Shown here: one piece after another, positions 38,208-46,510 of the stretch | Numbering within the stretch: the stretch's first letter is position 1 | How the letters are laid out: every line of letters begins with the position of its first letter | Assembly: GCF_001434095.1 (NCBI RefSeq) | Contig: NZ_AZDS01000005.1 | Location: forward strand, 62,001-126,000 | From: Fructilactobacillus fructivorans | Lineage (GTDB): Bacteria > Bacillota > Bacilli > Lactobacillales > Lactobacillaceae | Direction of reading: 5' to 3' | DNA: 64,000 bases | Program-made: the position numbers and the translations under genes | The notes under the pieces: model-generated | What the model saw: only the letters and a program-made list of their open reading frames with translations | Database searches by the model: none | What the model was told of the DNA's origin: nothing

Positions 38208-39578
38208 ATGAAAGTAACTAAGTTTGGTGGTAGTTCGCTAGCCAACGGGCCCCAATTTCAAAAGGTAATCAACATTATTAAATCAGATCCCGATCGCAGA
38301 GCCATCGTGGTTTCAGCCCCTGGAACCCGTTTCAAGGGTGACATTAAGGTGACAGACCTATTGATTGAGTACGCCAACCAGGTCATTAATCACGAAGATT
38401 TCTCCGATACCCTCAATCAGATTATTGATCGATACCAAGAAATTGGCCGTTCATTTCACGTTGATGAGCAACAGATTAATCAAATTGTTACGCAATTAAA
38501 TGATTTACCCAACCAATCGTTCTCGGATACGGCACACTTGATGAGTACTTTTAAGGCTCAAGGTGAGTTTCTGAATGCTCAGATGTTAACCATGATTTTA
38601 AATCAGCTTGAAATTCCCGCCAAATTCATGGATCCTAAACAGATCGGTTTCAAAGTCACTGGTAACGTTGAAGACGCTCAAATTAACCCGGCCACTTATG
38701 AAAACATCCGCAAGTTTCGTGACGTAAAAGAAAAAATGGTTTTTCCTGGCTTTTTCGGTATCAATGATGACAACCAAATCGCCACCTTTTCGCGAGGTGG
38801 ATCTGACATTACTGGTTCAATCGTTGCCAGAGGACTTCAGGCTGACTTGTACGAAAACTTTACCGACGTAAACGCGATTTATTCGGTCGATCCACGGGTG
38901 GTTAAGAATCCGAAAGCCATTGACGTAATGACCTATCGGGAAATGCGAGAACTTTCATATGCTGGCTTCTCGGTATTTCATGATGAGGCTATCATTCCAG
39001 CCATTCAGGTTGGAATCCCGATCAACGTCAAAAACACGTCAGCCCCTGATCTTCCAGGAACGATGATCGTTCCCGAAAATAAATTTCAACCTACGCGAGT
39101 AATTACCGGTGTGGCGAGTGCCAAGCACTTCTCCGCCCTTTACATTCATCGTTACTTACTTAATAAACAGGTTGGATTTACCCTTACCATCCTAAAGATT
39201 CTGTATAAGTACGGTGTTTCATACGAACACATGCCTTCCGGGATCGATGATTTGACCATCATTTTTGATAAGTCACAACTAAATGATCACATCGTAAAAG
39301 AAATTACCAAGGAAATTAAGGCTGCCCTTCATCCCGATCAACTTCGCTGGATTAACGACTATGCCATCATCATGATTGTTGGGGAAGGCATGCAATCTGA
39401 CAATCACACCATCGAAAAAATCATTCGTCCACTAACGGATAACGGGATCTCCATTCACATGATTAATGAGGGGGCCTCTAAGATTTCAGTGATGCTCGGA
39501 ACCGATATTAAGGATTCAGACAAAGCGGTTAAATTAATATACCGCAACTTTTTCGATAATAACCGACTAATTTACTAG
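38208..39578 (+). CDS. lysC: Aspartate kinase
   Basis: Phosphorylates aspartate with ATP, opening the aspartate family. The 456-residue monofunctional product has KFGGSSL (5-11), the catalytic region FSRGGSDITGS near 203-213, and a C-terminal pair of ACT-like domains from about residue 320 that usually give feedback control. Which amino acid inhibits it cannot be read from the sequence. It is divergent from lysA, co-transcribed with dapF, and has no lysine riboswitch, so control is probably allosteric. Confidence 0.94.
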   Translation: MKVTKFGGSSLANGPQFQKVINIIKSDPDRRAIVVSAPGTRFKGDIKVTDLLIEYANQVINHEDFSDTLNQIIDRYQEIGRSFHVDEQQINQIVTQLNDLPNQSFSDTAHLMSTFKAQGEFLNAQMLTMILNQLEIPAKFMDPKQIGFKVTGNVEDAQINPATYENIRKFRDVKEKMVFPGFFGINDDNQIATFSRGGSDITGSIVARGLQADLYENFTDVNAIYSVDPRVVKNPKAIDVMTYREMRELSYAGFSVFHDEAIIPAIQVGIPINVKNTSAPDLPGTMIVPENKFQPTRVITGVASAKHFSALYIHRYLLNKQVGFTLTILKILYKYGVSYEHMPSGIDDLTIIFDKSQLNDHIVKEITKEIKAALHPDQLRWINDYAIIMIVGEGMQSDNHTIEKIIRPLTDNGISIHMINEGASKISVMLGTDIKDSDKAVKLIYRNFFDNNRLIY

Positions 39579-39589
39579 GAGAAAAAACA

Positions 39590-40567
39590 ATGGCTAATTT
39601 ACTTAAAGTCCATGGATCAGAGAACCAATTCTTTATCCTGGATCAAACCACCCTACACCAAAAGTTAAATGATAATGAATTAAAACAACTAGCACAAACC
39701 ATCGCTGACCCTGAAAATAACGTCTTAAATGGTGCAGACGGACTTCTGATGGTTGATTCATCCAGTCATCCAGGCGCTCTTGGTAAAATGCGGGTCTTTA
39801 ACGCCGATGGCAGTGAGGCTTCCATGTGTGGTAACGGACTCCGAACGGTATCCCGATATCTCGCTCAAAAGTTCAACCAAACGCATTTTAAAGTAGAAAC
39901 CAACGATGCCGATCTTGACGTTCAAAGGGAAGCTGACATTGCTGAGGGCGTTCCAGCATTTAGTGTTCAAATTTCCCCCATTTCATTCGATAGTAAAAGT
40001 CTCCCGTTAGAAAATCTCAAAACTCCACTAATTGATCAGCCAGTTGACGACTTTATTTCCGGATTAGAGTATTCGGCTGTTGCCGTTCCTAATCCCCATC
40101 TCATTAGCTTCATGGGGATGGATCAAGTGAAGTCTGACGATCTTGTCCATCTCGGAACCATGTTAAACAAAAAAAATCCATACTTTACCGACGGCGTCAA
40201 CGTGAGTTTTGCAAACGTTATGGATGAAAATGAGTTATTCGTGCGGACCTTTGAACGTGGTGTCGGTCTGACCAATGCATGTGGAACTGGAATGACTGCT
40301 ACTAGCCTCATCTATGAAATTCTTACCCATGATGGCGACTTTGATGAGTTAGTTAACGTCTACAATCCTGGTGGGATGGTAAGAACTCACATCAAGCGGA
40401 CAGGAGATCAGTATGAACTTCACCTAATTGGAAATGCCACCTTCACTAACAAGTTAACCATTAGTGAAGATGATCTTCACAATTCCAACCTTAATCAGAT
40501 TCAAATTTCTGATACTGGTGAGGAACGTGATTACCAGAATTTTGTTAAACAACTTCAAACTAACTAA
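39590..40567 (+). CDS. dapF: Diaminopimelate epimerase
   Basis: Cofactor-free racemase converting L,L-DAP to meso-DAP, used for lysine and, in DAP-type walls, for peptidoglycan. The 325-residue product has both catalytic cysteines: Cys80 in MCGNGLR and Cys231 in ACGTGMT. It is somewhat longer than the E. coli enzyme, as in other lactobacilli. It follows lysC by 11 bp with an AGGAG site. A strong two-way terminator follows. Confidence 0.95.
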   Translation: MANLLKVHGSENQFFILDQTTLHQKLNDNELKQLAQTIADPENNVLNGADGLLMVDSSSHPGALGKMRVFNADGSEASMCGNGLRTVSRYLAQKFNQTHFKVETNDADLDVQREADIAEGVPAFSVQISPISFDSKSLPLENLKTPLIDQPVDDFISGLEYSAVAVPNPHLISFMGMDQVKSDDLVHLGTMLNKKNPYFTDGVNVSFANVMDENELFVRTFERGVGLTNACGTGMTATSLIYEILTHDGDFDELVNVYNPGGMVRTHIKRTGDQYELHLIGNATFTNKLTISEDDLHNSNLNQIQISDTGEERDYQNFVKQLQTN

Positions 40568-40605
40568 AAATATCCTCATTGACAAAAAATCAATGAGGAT
40601 ATTTT
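40567..40605. terminator. Bidirectional terminator after dapF
   Basis: Perfect 16-bp stem (AAAATATCCTCATTGA and complement) around a 7-nt loop, with T residues on the plus side and A residues on the other, between convergent dapF and the ThrE-type genes. Confidence 0.87.
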
Positions 40606-40616
40606 TTAGTTTATGG

Positions 40617-41093
40617 TTATGAAACAAAACTTTTGAAAAGATGCGTAACGTGAAAGAAGAGTTGAATGGCCAACTCAGCAAGTAAAAAGCCGATTGCCAA
40701 AGCACCAGCAATCATCGCCACCTGCATCAAGTAAACAAAGGCCAGGTGCGTGTTTCCAGTTGCAATGTACTTCATCACCTCATAAGCCTGTCCTCCCGGA
40801 ACTAATGGTACCAGGGCAGGAATATTAAAAACGATGATCGGCATTTTCTTGTATCTTGCGGCCAACATTCCAAGGATCCCAATCGTGAAAGCCCCAAAGA
40901 CATTTCCACCAACGTAACCACCAAAGATCGAATTGTAAGTTAGATAAACTAGGTAACTGGCCACCCCAACAAGACCACCCAAATTAAGTGCGCGTGGTGG
41001 AACGTTGATTAATATCGCAAAACAAAGGGTTGCTACGTAGACCCCGATAACTTTAACTAAGAATTCGATATCCAACCCTCCTATCCAAACCAT
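40617..41093 (-). CDS. Threonine/serine exporter family protein, small subunit (ThrE_2-like)
   Basis: The 158-residue membrane protein has about five hydrophobic segments and the LVPGGQAYE motif near 93-102, the signature of the DUF3815/ThrE_2 family. In Corynebacterium ThrE, the two halves are fused; here they are split. It overlaps the large-subunit gene by 13 bp. The frame opens with ATG at 41091-41093, which has no ribosome-binding site; a perfect AGGAGGG lies inside the frame at 41076-41082, followed at once by TTG, so the true start is uncertain. Substrate inferred from family only. Confidence 0.78.
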   Translation of the reverse strand: MVWIGGLDIEFLVKVIGVYVATLCFAILINVPPRALNLGGLVGVASYLVYLTYNSIFGGYVGGNVFGAFTIGILGMLAARYKKMPIIVFNIPALVPLVPGGQAYEVMKYIATGNTHLAFVYLMQVAMIAGALAIGFLLAELAIQLFFHVTHLFKSFVS

Positions 41094-41866
41094 TTCAAGG
41101 CTAATGCTACACCAAAACCAAGCGCACAGGCACCCATAATGGCTTCCATGGCACGAGCTGGCCCACTAACAAGGTTTCCTGACATAAGATCTCGAACCGC
41201 ATTAGTAATCTGAACCCCGGGAACTAGGGGCATTACACCTCCGATAATCATATTATCAACCCCACTGCCAAGTCCTAATTTACGCGCTAACATGGCCAAC
41301 ATTCCAATGGAAATAGCAGCCGTAAACTCATTAATGAATTCTACCTTTACAATGCGGTTAAGGTAATCAAAGATAATCCATCCCAGCATCCCAATCACAC
41401 AGGTAATAAAAAACACGGAATAGTCTCCCCGAAAGACCACTTCAATTGACCCCGATAAAATTGCTGCGGATAATATTTTCATCCAGTACGGAAAATACGT
41501 ATCCAGGTCACTTACGTGTTGTAACTCCTGATAAAATTGCTCTAGGGTGGTTTTATGCTCAGCAAAGCGTCTGGATAGGTCATTTACGGCTGTGATTTTA
41601 CGAAGATCAAAAGCTCGTTTATCAATCTCAGTAATTTGTGTTTCTGAATTATCGTTAACAGAGATCATGATCCCCGTAATTGTAATGTAAGTCTTCAAGT
41701 TTGGCATGCCGGCGTTTCTAGCAATTCGTTTGATGGTATCGTTGACACGGGTCATTTCAGAACCATTCTCAATCATGATTTTACCGGCTAACATACAGGT
41801 TTTAATGACCAAATCACTATAGTTACGAAAACGAGAATCCGGATCTAACTGATTTTTCCCAAACAT
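41081..41866 (-). CDS. Threonine/serine exporter family protein, large subunit (ThrE/DUF1212)
   Basis: The 261-residue product has a soluble N-terminal half with the DUF1212 pattern (AGKIMIENGSEMTRVNDTI near 28-46) and a C-terminal half with about five hydrophobic helices containing the MPLVPGVQITNA motif near 208-219. Together with the small subunit it forms a split ThrE-type exporter; known members export threonine, serine or short peptides. GGGGTG before the ATG at 41864-41866 sets the start, in preference to a GTG 9 bp upstream. Confidence 0.8.
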   Translation of the reverse strand: MFGKNQLDPDSRFRNYSDLVIKTCMLAGKIMIENGSEMTRVNDTIKRIARNAGMPNLKTYITITGIMISVNDNSETQITEIDKRAFDLRKITAVNDLSRRFAEHKTTLEQFYQELQHVSDLDTYFPYWMKILSAAILSGSIEVVFRGDYSVFFITCVIGMLGWIIFDYLNRIVKVEFINEFTAAISIGMLAMLARKLGLGSGVDNMIIGGVMPLVPGVQITNAVRDLMSGNLVSGPARAMEAIMGACALGFGVALALKWFG

Positions 41867-41950
41867 TCGACTCACCCCTTTTCTTTAATGTTTCTAGCAT
41901 ATCAAAATATCCCCAAAAAATCTCAAAGAGTTACCACAGCAAAAAATTAT

Positions 41951-41979
41951 TTTACGAATGGTAGCGAGACAGATATAAT
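41951..41979 (+). promoter_or_regulatory. Promoter of the 42019 gene
   Basis: TTTACG (41951-41956), a 17-bp spacer, and TATAAT (41974-41979), about 40 bp before the start codon. Confidence 0.65.
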
Positions 41980-42018
41980 TAAATTAGATTTGTAATGGTA
42001 TCGCACAGGAGGAAAAAT

Positions 42019-42369
42019 ATGAGTGACAATGTAAAGTTTAATGATTTAAGTGAACAAGCTCAACAAAAGGTTGTTAACGATTTTGTTCCTTTTTATATCC
42101 AATTATTCAGAAACAACAACTTGGAAGTTATGAGTACATTTGACGGTGAATCAGGCGTCATTGCCGACCTTAACCGGGAAATTGTAACCGTAAGCAATAA
42201 TAGCCCACGTGATATTGTGGCTGATGTCATCAAGTTCGACTATGATGACTTCGCTAGTCTATTAAGTAAGTTAAGTCAGACTTACTTCGAAAACGGTAAT
42301 CCTACCGTCGATTGGTCAGAATGGTACGTTAACGCAACTAATAAGTTAGATCCTGACAATACTTTATAG
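42019..42369 (+). CDS. Conserved-looking small acidic protein, unknown function
   Basis: I do not recognise this family. The 116-residue product is soluble and acidic, with no signal peptide, membrane helix or cysteine motif. It has a helical N-terminal segment and two Asp/Phe-rich stretches (FDYDDFASLL, TVDWSEWY). The start at 42019 is set by a perfect AGGAGG site; a longer frame to 41995 has none. It is monocistronic with its own promoter and a strong terminator, so it is likely a real, expressed gene. Context between an exporter and a metal transporter gives no clear hint. Confidence 0.75.
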   Translation: MSDNVKFNDLSEQAQQKVVNDFVPFYIQLFRNNNLEVMSTFDGESGVIADLNREIVTVSNNSPRDIVADVIKFDYDDFASLLSKLSQTYFENGNPTVDWSEWYVNATNKLDPDNTL

Positions 42370-42385
42370 TTCACTCTAATTCATT

Positions 42386-42422
42386 AAAAAAGCTTCTATC
42401 CTACATGGATAGAAGCTTTTTT
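42386..42422. terminator. Bidirectional terminator
   Basis: 16-bp stem AAAAAAGCTTCTATCC and complement around a 5-nt loop between the convergent 42019 gene and the CDF transporter gene. Confidence 0.87.
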
Positions 42423-43315
42423 TAGATGTCTTTTCCATTATCATAAAATAAATCATCGTGTCGACCCCGATCGACTTCTGGTTGAATCGTAACGTGGTCA
42501 ATGTGATATTTTCCTTTTAATAATTTATTAATTTGATCATAAATTAATTGAACTTGACTAAGTGGCATATCCTTCATGTTGACATGAGCTGAAGAGACAA
42601 TGCTATTCTCGTCAACCATCATGGCATGAACGTGATGAACACTAGTCACACCGTTGATTTTAAGCAAATCCTTTTTAATGGCAGCGTAATTAAGATTGGG
42701 AGCACATTCCATTAGAATGCCAACCGTCTTCTTAATGATAGGCCAGCTTTCCCACATGATGTACAAAGCCACCAAAATCGTTACAATCGGATCCACAATC
42801 GTCCAGTTAAAAAATGAGATTAAAATTCCACCAAAGATGATTCCAAGTGAGGACAATGAATCACTTAGAAGATGAAGGTAGGTCGCCTTCATGTTTAAAT
42901 TGTGTTTGGCTCCCTTGTTGAGCAGAAACGCTGAAACAAAGTTAGCAATGGTTCCCACAATCGCAACTCCCAACATCACTGGGCCATCAATGGTTTCTGG
43001 ATGTGAAATTCGACTAATCGCTTCAATAATTAAAAAAATGGAAATCAATATCAAAAACAATGAATTGAGAAAGGCCGAAATAATTTCAGCTCGTTTAAAT
43101 CCATACGTATTCTGCTTGGTTTGCTGTTTTTTACTAATCCGATGAGCAATATAGCTCAATACAATTGAAATGGAATCTCCCAGATTATGGAATGCATCTG
43201 AAAGAAGTGATAAGCTTCCAGAAAAAATTCCCCCTAAAAATTCAAGGATCGTAATAACTGCATTTAATACCGTGACTTCGAAAAATCTCATTCCAGATAA
43301 TTGATCATTATTCAT
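42422..43315 (-). CDS. CDF family divalent metal cation transporter
   Basis: Proton-coupled exporter of Zn2+ (and perhaps Cd2+ or Co2+). The 297-residue product has six hydrophobic helices. The transport site ligands appear as DAFHNLGD in helix 2 and HLLSDS in helix 5, i.e. the His-x3-Asp pair repeated, which is the CzcD/ZitB pattern and suggests zinc. The C-terminal cytoplasmic domain with HHVHAMM resembles the regulatory ferredoxin-like fold. Only a short histidine-poor loop follows helix 4. Good AAGGAG site. Confidence 0.85.
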   Translation of the reverse strand: MNNDQLSGMRFFEVTVLNAVITILEFLGGIFSGSLSLLSDAFHNLGDSISIVLSYIAHRISKKQQTKQNTYGFKRAEIISAFLNSLFLILISIFLIIEAISRISHPETIDGPVMLGVAIVGTIANFVSAFLLNKGAKHNLNMKATYLHLLSDSLSSLGIIFGGILISFFNWTIVDPIVTILVALYIMWESWPIIKKTVGILMECAPNLNYAAIKKDLLKINGVTSVHHVHAMMVDENSIVSSAHVNMKDMPLSQVQLIYDQINKLLKGKYHIDHVTIQPEVDRGRHDDLFYDNGKDI

Positions 43316-43342
43316 AATCTTTCTCCTTTATTTCGATTTATA

Positions 43343-43783
43343 TTAAAAAATACTACCTGTGTAATGACTTTCTGGCATCTTAGAAAAGTCATAAGCCTGA
43401 AGCTGCTCCCCGTTTCTAAGGTAAGCATGCAAACTTTCTGAAATCATCAAATTTAATGGTTCATCTTTTTGTTGAAAAACAACCACTGGTTTGCCCATCT
43501 GAACGCCAGCACCAATTTCATAAGCAGTTCCACTATCAACATTATCACCAACAAAGTCAACCACAGCAACTACCACTTTGGCAGCTGCTAGGTTTTCCAT
43601 GTCACGATGATAAATCTCATTTGCCCATGGCAGAGTAAACTGTTCATTTTCGGCATCTTGATGTTTCCGTGGGGAATAAAAATCGGTAACCGTTGGGTTT
43701 GCTTCTAATGCTTTTTCAACAACTTCAATTCTTTGAATCTGTTCGTCACTGAAAAAGGGACTTGCTAAATAGATTTGGGCCAT
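43343..43783 (-). CDS. Nucleoside 2-deoxyribosyltransferase
   Basis: Exchanges the base of 2'-deoxynucleosides, purine salvage in lactobacilli. The 146-residue product has the N-terminal IYLASPFF motif and SGTAYEIG (84-91); by family analogy Glu89 is the nucleophile, though I infer that from alignment by eye. The region PLNLMISESLHAYL closes the active site. It is shorter than characterised enzymes (about 150-170 residues) but appears complete. Whether it is purine-only (type I) or broad (type II) is not decided. Confidence 0.85.
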   Translation of the reverse strand: MAQIYLASPFFSDEQIQRIEVVEKALEANPTVTDFYSPRKHQDAENEQFTLPWANEIYHRDMENLAAAKVVVAVVDFVGDNVDSGTAYEIGAGVQMGKPVVVFQQKDEPLNLMISESLHAYLRNGEQLQAYDFSKMPESHYTGSIF

Positions 43784-43804
43784 GTTAATTCTCCTTGTCT
43801 CTGT

Positions 43805-44206
43805 CTAATCTTCTACCATTCGCCATTCGCCCTCACCGGCTTTTGAAATTAAATTTAAAAAGTGCAGTGCTTCAAGGGCTTGCCTTTGATCGTGTTTGTT
43901 TAAAGCATTCAAACCCGCTCCCGTGTTAATGGGACGTGAGAGATCAAACTGGCCGTTTTTACCAGATTGACCCTCTGCCATTGCTACCACGACTTCTCCA
44001 CTGTCAACCTTAGTAACAATAAAAAAGATGGTAAAATCATCGTCTTTTTTCATATATGCAGGCATTGCCCAGATATCATCTGCAATCTGCTGCATTTCGT
44101 ATTCTTTGAACTTATAATCGAGATGATTTTTTTCGGTCACCGGATTCTTAAGTACAAACATCATCTTATCAAACGGCTTTTCACCTAACTGAATGTTGTC
44201 CTCCAT
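43805..44206 (-). CDS. Hypothetical protein, unknown function
   Basis: I do not recognise this 133-residue soluble protein. It has no signal peptide or membrane helix. It is mixed alpha/beta in appearance, with a beta-rich centre (FTIFFIVTKVDSGEVVVAMA) and the segment GAGLNALNKHDQRQALEAL near the C-terminus. It has an AAGGAG ribosome-binding site and lies 21 bp upstream of the deoxyribosyltransferase gene, probably in one transcript with it. Real gene likely; function unknown. Confidence 0.7.
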   Translation of the reverse strand: MEDNIQLGEKPFDKMMFVLKNPVTEKNHLDYKFKEYEMQQIADDIWAMPAYMKKDDDFTIFFIVTKVDSGEVVVAMAEGQSGKNGQFDLSRPINTGAGLNALNKHDQRQALEALHFLNLISKAGEGEWRMVED

Positions 44207-44264
44207 TCGATCATACTCCTTACTATTTTAATTTAATTGTAGCAAACTTTGAAAAAATTACATA

Positions 44265-45149
44265 CTAGTTTTTAGAAATCAACCCCTGCATATCTTCGGG
44301 TACTTTGGCTTTAAAGCTCAACTGTTGTTTTTGAAATGGATCAAAAAAAGAGATGAATGATGCATGCAAAGCCTGCCGGGTAATCCCTTGGTCCATGGGA
44401 CCTTGATACAATTGATCACCTAAAAGCCGATGATTAATGGATGTCATGTGAACCCGAATCTGATGGGTTCTCCCAGTGTGAAGCTTAATCTCAAGTAATG
44501 AATAACCAGAAAATTCCTCTTTTACCCAGTATTCCGTCTGAGCTGACTGTCCGTTTGGCGTTACCTGGCGTGCAAAGTCATTTCCGATCCGACCAATCGG
44601 CTGATCGATCATCCCGTGCTTATGATCCATTTTTCCAACCACCAGTGCTAAATATCGTTTATCAATTTGGTGCTGATTAAGTTCCATGTTTGCATAACTA
44701 TTAGCTAACCGATTCTTAGCGACAAGAACCACCCCACTCGTAAAACGATCTAACCTGGTAATAATATGGGGCTTTAAGTTGGCTGCTTTTTCCTTCACTA
44801 AATGACCCTTAATCCGGTTCACTAACGTCTCGTCTTGATTACTTGGACCAGGAACTGACGTTAACCCAGCCTCCTTGTTGACAACAAGCCAATTATCATC
44901 CTCATAAATCACTTTAATTGGCTGAAAACTCGTTATGATTCGTGGATCTGATTGCTCATTAGGAAAATGAACTGATACCAAGTCGCCAAATTTAACGGTT
45001 CCATCTGGATCAACTCGCTTACCATTAATTTCTAAAGGATGGCTTTGTCGTTTCAGGTCAGCATACATCCGATGACTAATTCCTTGTCGGGTTAAAAAGG
45101 CTTTTAGTGATAAGGGATGGTGATTTTCACTTTTAAAATCGACTTTCAT
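44265..45149 (-). CDS. RluA/RluD family pseudouridine synthase
   Basis: Isomerises uridine to pseudouridine in rRNA or tRNA. The 294-residue product has an N-terminal S4-like RNA-binding part (to about residue 75), the catalytic aspartate in ITRLDRFTSG near residue 132, and LHTGRTHQIRVH near 226-237, the second family signature. The usual HRLD is TRLD here, a common variant. Paralogues exist in every lactobacillus, so the exact target (23S rRNA or other) cannot be given. AAGGAGG site. Confidence 0.88.
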   Translation of the reverse strand: MKVDFKSENHHPLSLKAFLTRQGISHRMYADLKRQSHPLEINGKRVDPDGTVKFGDLVSVHFPNEQSDPRIITSFQPIKVIYEDDNWLVVNKEAGLTSVPGPSNQDETLVNRIKGHLVKEKAANLKPHIITRLDRFTSGVVLVAKNRLANSYANMELNQHQIDKRYLALVVGKMDHKHGMIDQPIGRIGNDFARQVTPNGQSAQTEYWVKEEFSGYSLLEIKLHTGRTHQIRVHMTSINHRLLGDQLYQGPMDQGITRQALHASFISFFDPFQKQQLSFKAKVPEDMQGLISKN

Positions 45150-45171
45150 GATTTCCTCCTTCAGACAAAAT

Positions 45172-45202
45172 AAATAAGGCGGTGCATCGCACTGCCTTAT
45201 TT
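45172..45202 (-). terminator. Terminator after the MFS gene
   Basis: Stem AAATAAGGCAGTGC/GCACCGCCTTATTT (one wobble) around ATC, overlapping the stop codon of the MFS gene. The T run is modest. Confidence 0.7.
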
Positions 45203-46384
45203 AAAGATTTTTCTACGAAAGATTTTAATGTCCCATAAACCAACTGCTCCCATAGCAAGAAGAATAATTCCACAAACCACAAAGGTTAAAGCAGGTTTAT
45301 TGGAACTAAAGACTGAATCAATTCCACCTAAAGCGATTGGTGCTAAGAAAATTCCACAATTACTACCGATCAACAAAATCGAAGTTGTTAGGTTTAAAGT
45401 TCCCTTTGATGAGATTTCGGTGGCAATGTTTAAAATGTATGAAACTACCATGGTATCAAGGAAAGTCACCAAAAAGAATCCAAGTGCGGCACTAAAGAAG
45501 GAATGTGACAAGCCAATCCATAACTGACAAATTCCACTCGCAATGATTCCAACGGGCAACAGATACTTCTTTAATCTCATGAGTGCCACACTAAAAATAA
45601 TCCCACCAACTAGTCCAAAGATTGGGGCAATACTAATTACCACGGCAGATTGTTGGGTAGAACCAATCCCTGTTCCTTCGATGAACTCGGCAATTCGAAC
45701 GGTTGCTCCGACGTAAGTAATTTGATAAACAGCTAAAAGAATTGTCCAAAACAAAACATCGGTATTAACTTTTGGGAAATATTGATTTTTTCGTTCGGCT
45801 TGATAATGTTCCTCTTGCGGTGGATTTGGCACAAAGAAGAAGAACAGGATGGCCACTGGAAATGCCAAAGTATAAATCAAGAAGGCACTGTGCCAACCAA
45901 AGTCAACCAGTAGCGCACCAGCAACATAGGCCGAAATGGCATTCCCTAACATCTCAAAGCCACTTCTAACCCCCATTAGCTGGTTCTTCTCTTTTCCCTT
46001 AAAGAAGGTTCCGATCAGACTAACGGCTAATCCATTTAATAATCCCAAACCAATACCAAAGGCAAATCTGGAAATGAGCATGACATAATAATTAGTGACG
46101 AAGATGGGAATGACCCCAGCTACTCCACTAACCAACAGTCCAAAGATCACCGTTCGCTTGGGACCAATTTTTTTAGCAATCCAACTACTTGCCAACAAAA
46201 AAATGATAACGGCAAGAGCAGGCATGGTGGCAATTAACTCAATACTTGAGTAAGAATGTCCAGGGAACGCACGCTGCCATTGAGGCACTTCAGCTGAAAC
46301 TGATAATGATGACGCCAAAACTAATGAAACTGCCAATAATGAAAATTTCATCATTGGAGAATATTTTTTCTTTTCTTGATCCAT
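45197..46384 (-). CDS. MFS transporter, substrate unknown
   Basis: Twelve-helix major facilitator, 395 residues. It has the loop 2-3 motif (KKIGPKRTVIFGLL) and FAFGIGLGLLNGLAVSLIG in helix 4-5. It resembles drug or small-molecule efflux members, but no substrate motif is visible. The frame reaches 46396, but GGTGGAG before the ATG at 46382-46384 sets the start. It follows the copYB operon, separated by a clear terminator, with only a TATAAT (46430-46435) as a possible promoter. Confidence 0.82.
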   Translation of the reverse strand: MDQEKKKYSPMMKFSLLAVSLVLASSLSVSAEVPQWQRAFPGHSYSSIELIATMPALAVIIFLLASSWIAKKIGPKRTVIFGLLVSGVAGVIPIFVTNYYVMLISRFAFGIGLGLLNGLAVSLIGTFFKGKEKNQLMGVRSGFEMLGNAISAYVAGALLVDFGWHSAFLIYTLAFPVAILFFFFVPNPPQEEHYQAERKNQYFPKVNTDVLFWTILLAVYQITYVGATVRIAEFIEGTGIGSTQQSAVVISIAPIFGLVGGIIFSVALMRLKKYLLPVGIIASGICQLWIGLSHSFFSAALGFFLVTFLDTMVVSYILNIATEISSKGTLNLTTSILLIGSNCGIFLAPIALGGIDSVFSSNKPALTFVVCGIILLAMGAVGLWDIKIFRRKIFK

Positions 46385-46434
46385 GAACTCCACCATCCCT
46401 TATTACTTAATTTGTTACTTAATGAATCGATTAT

Positions 46435-46466
46435 ACAAAAAAAGAGTGGCAAATGGAAGCCACTCT
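46435..46466 (-). terminator. Intrinsic terminator after copB
   Basis: Stem AGAGTGGC/GCCACTCT (arms 46459-46466 and 46443-46450) with eight T residues after it on the minus strand. Confidence 0.85.
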
Positions 46467-46510
46467 AACTTAATCAACTAATTAATTATTAATTATGATC
46501 TTTTAAGAAT

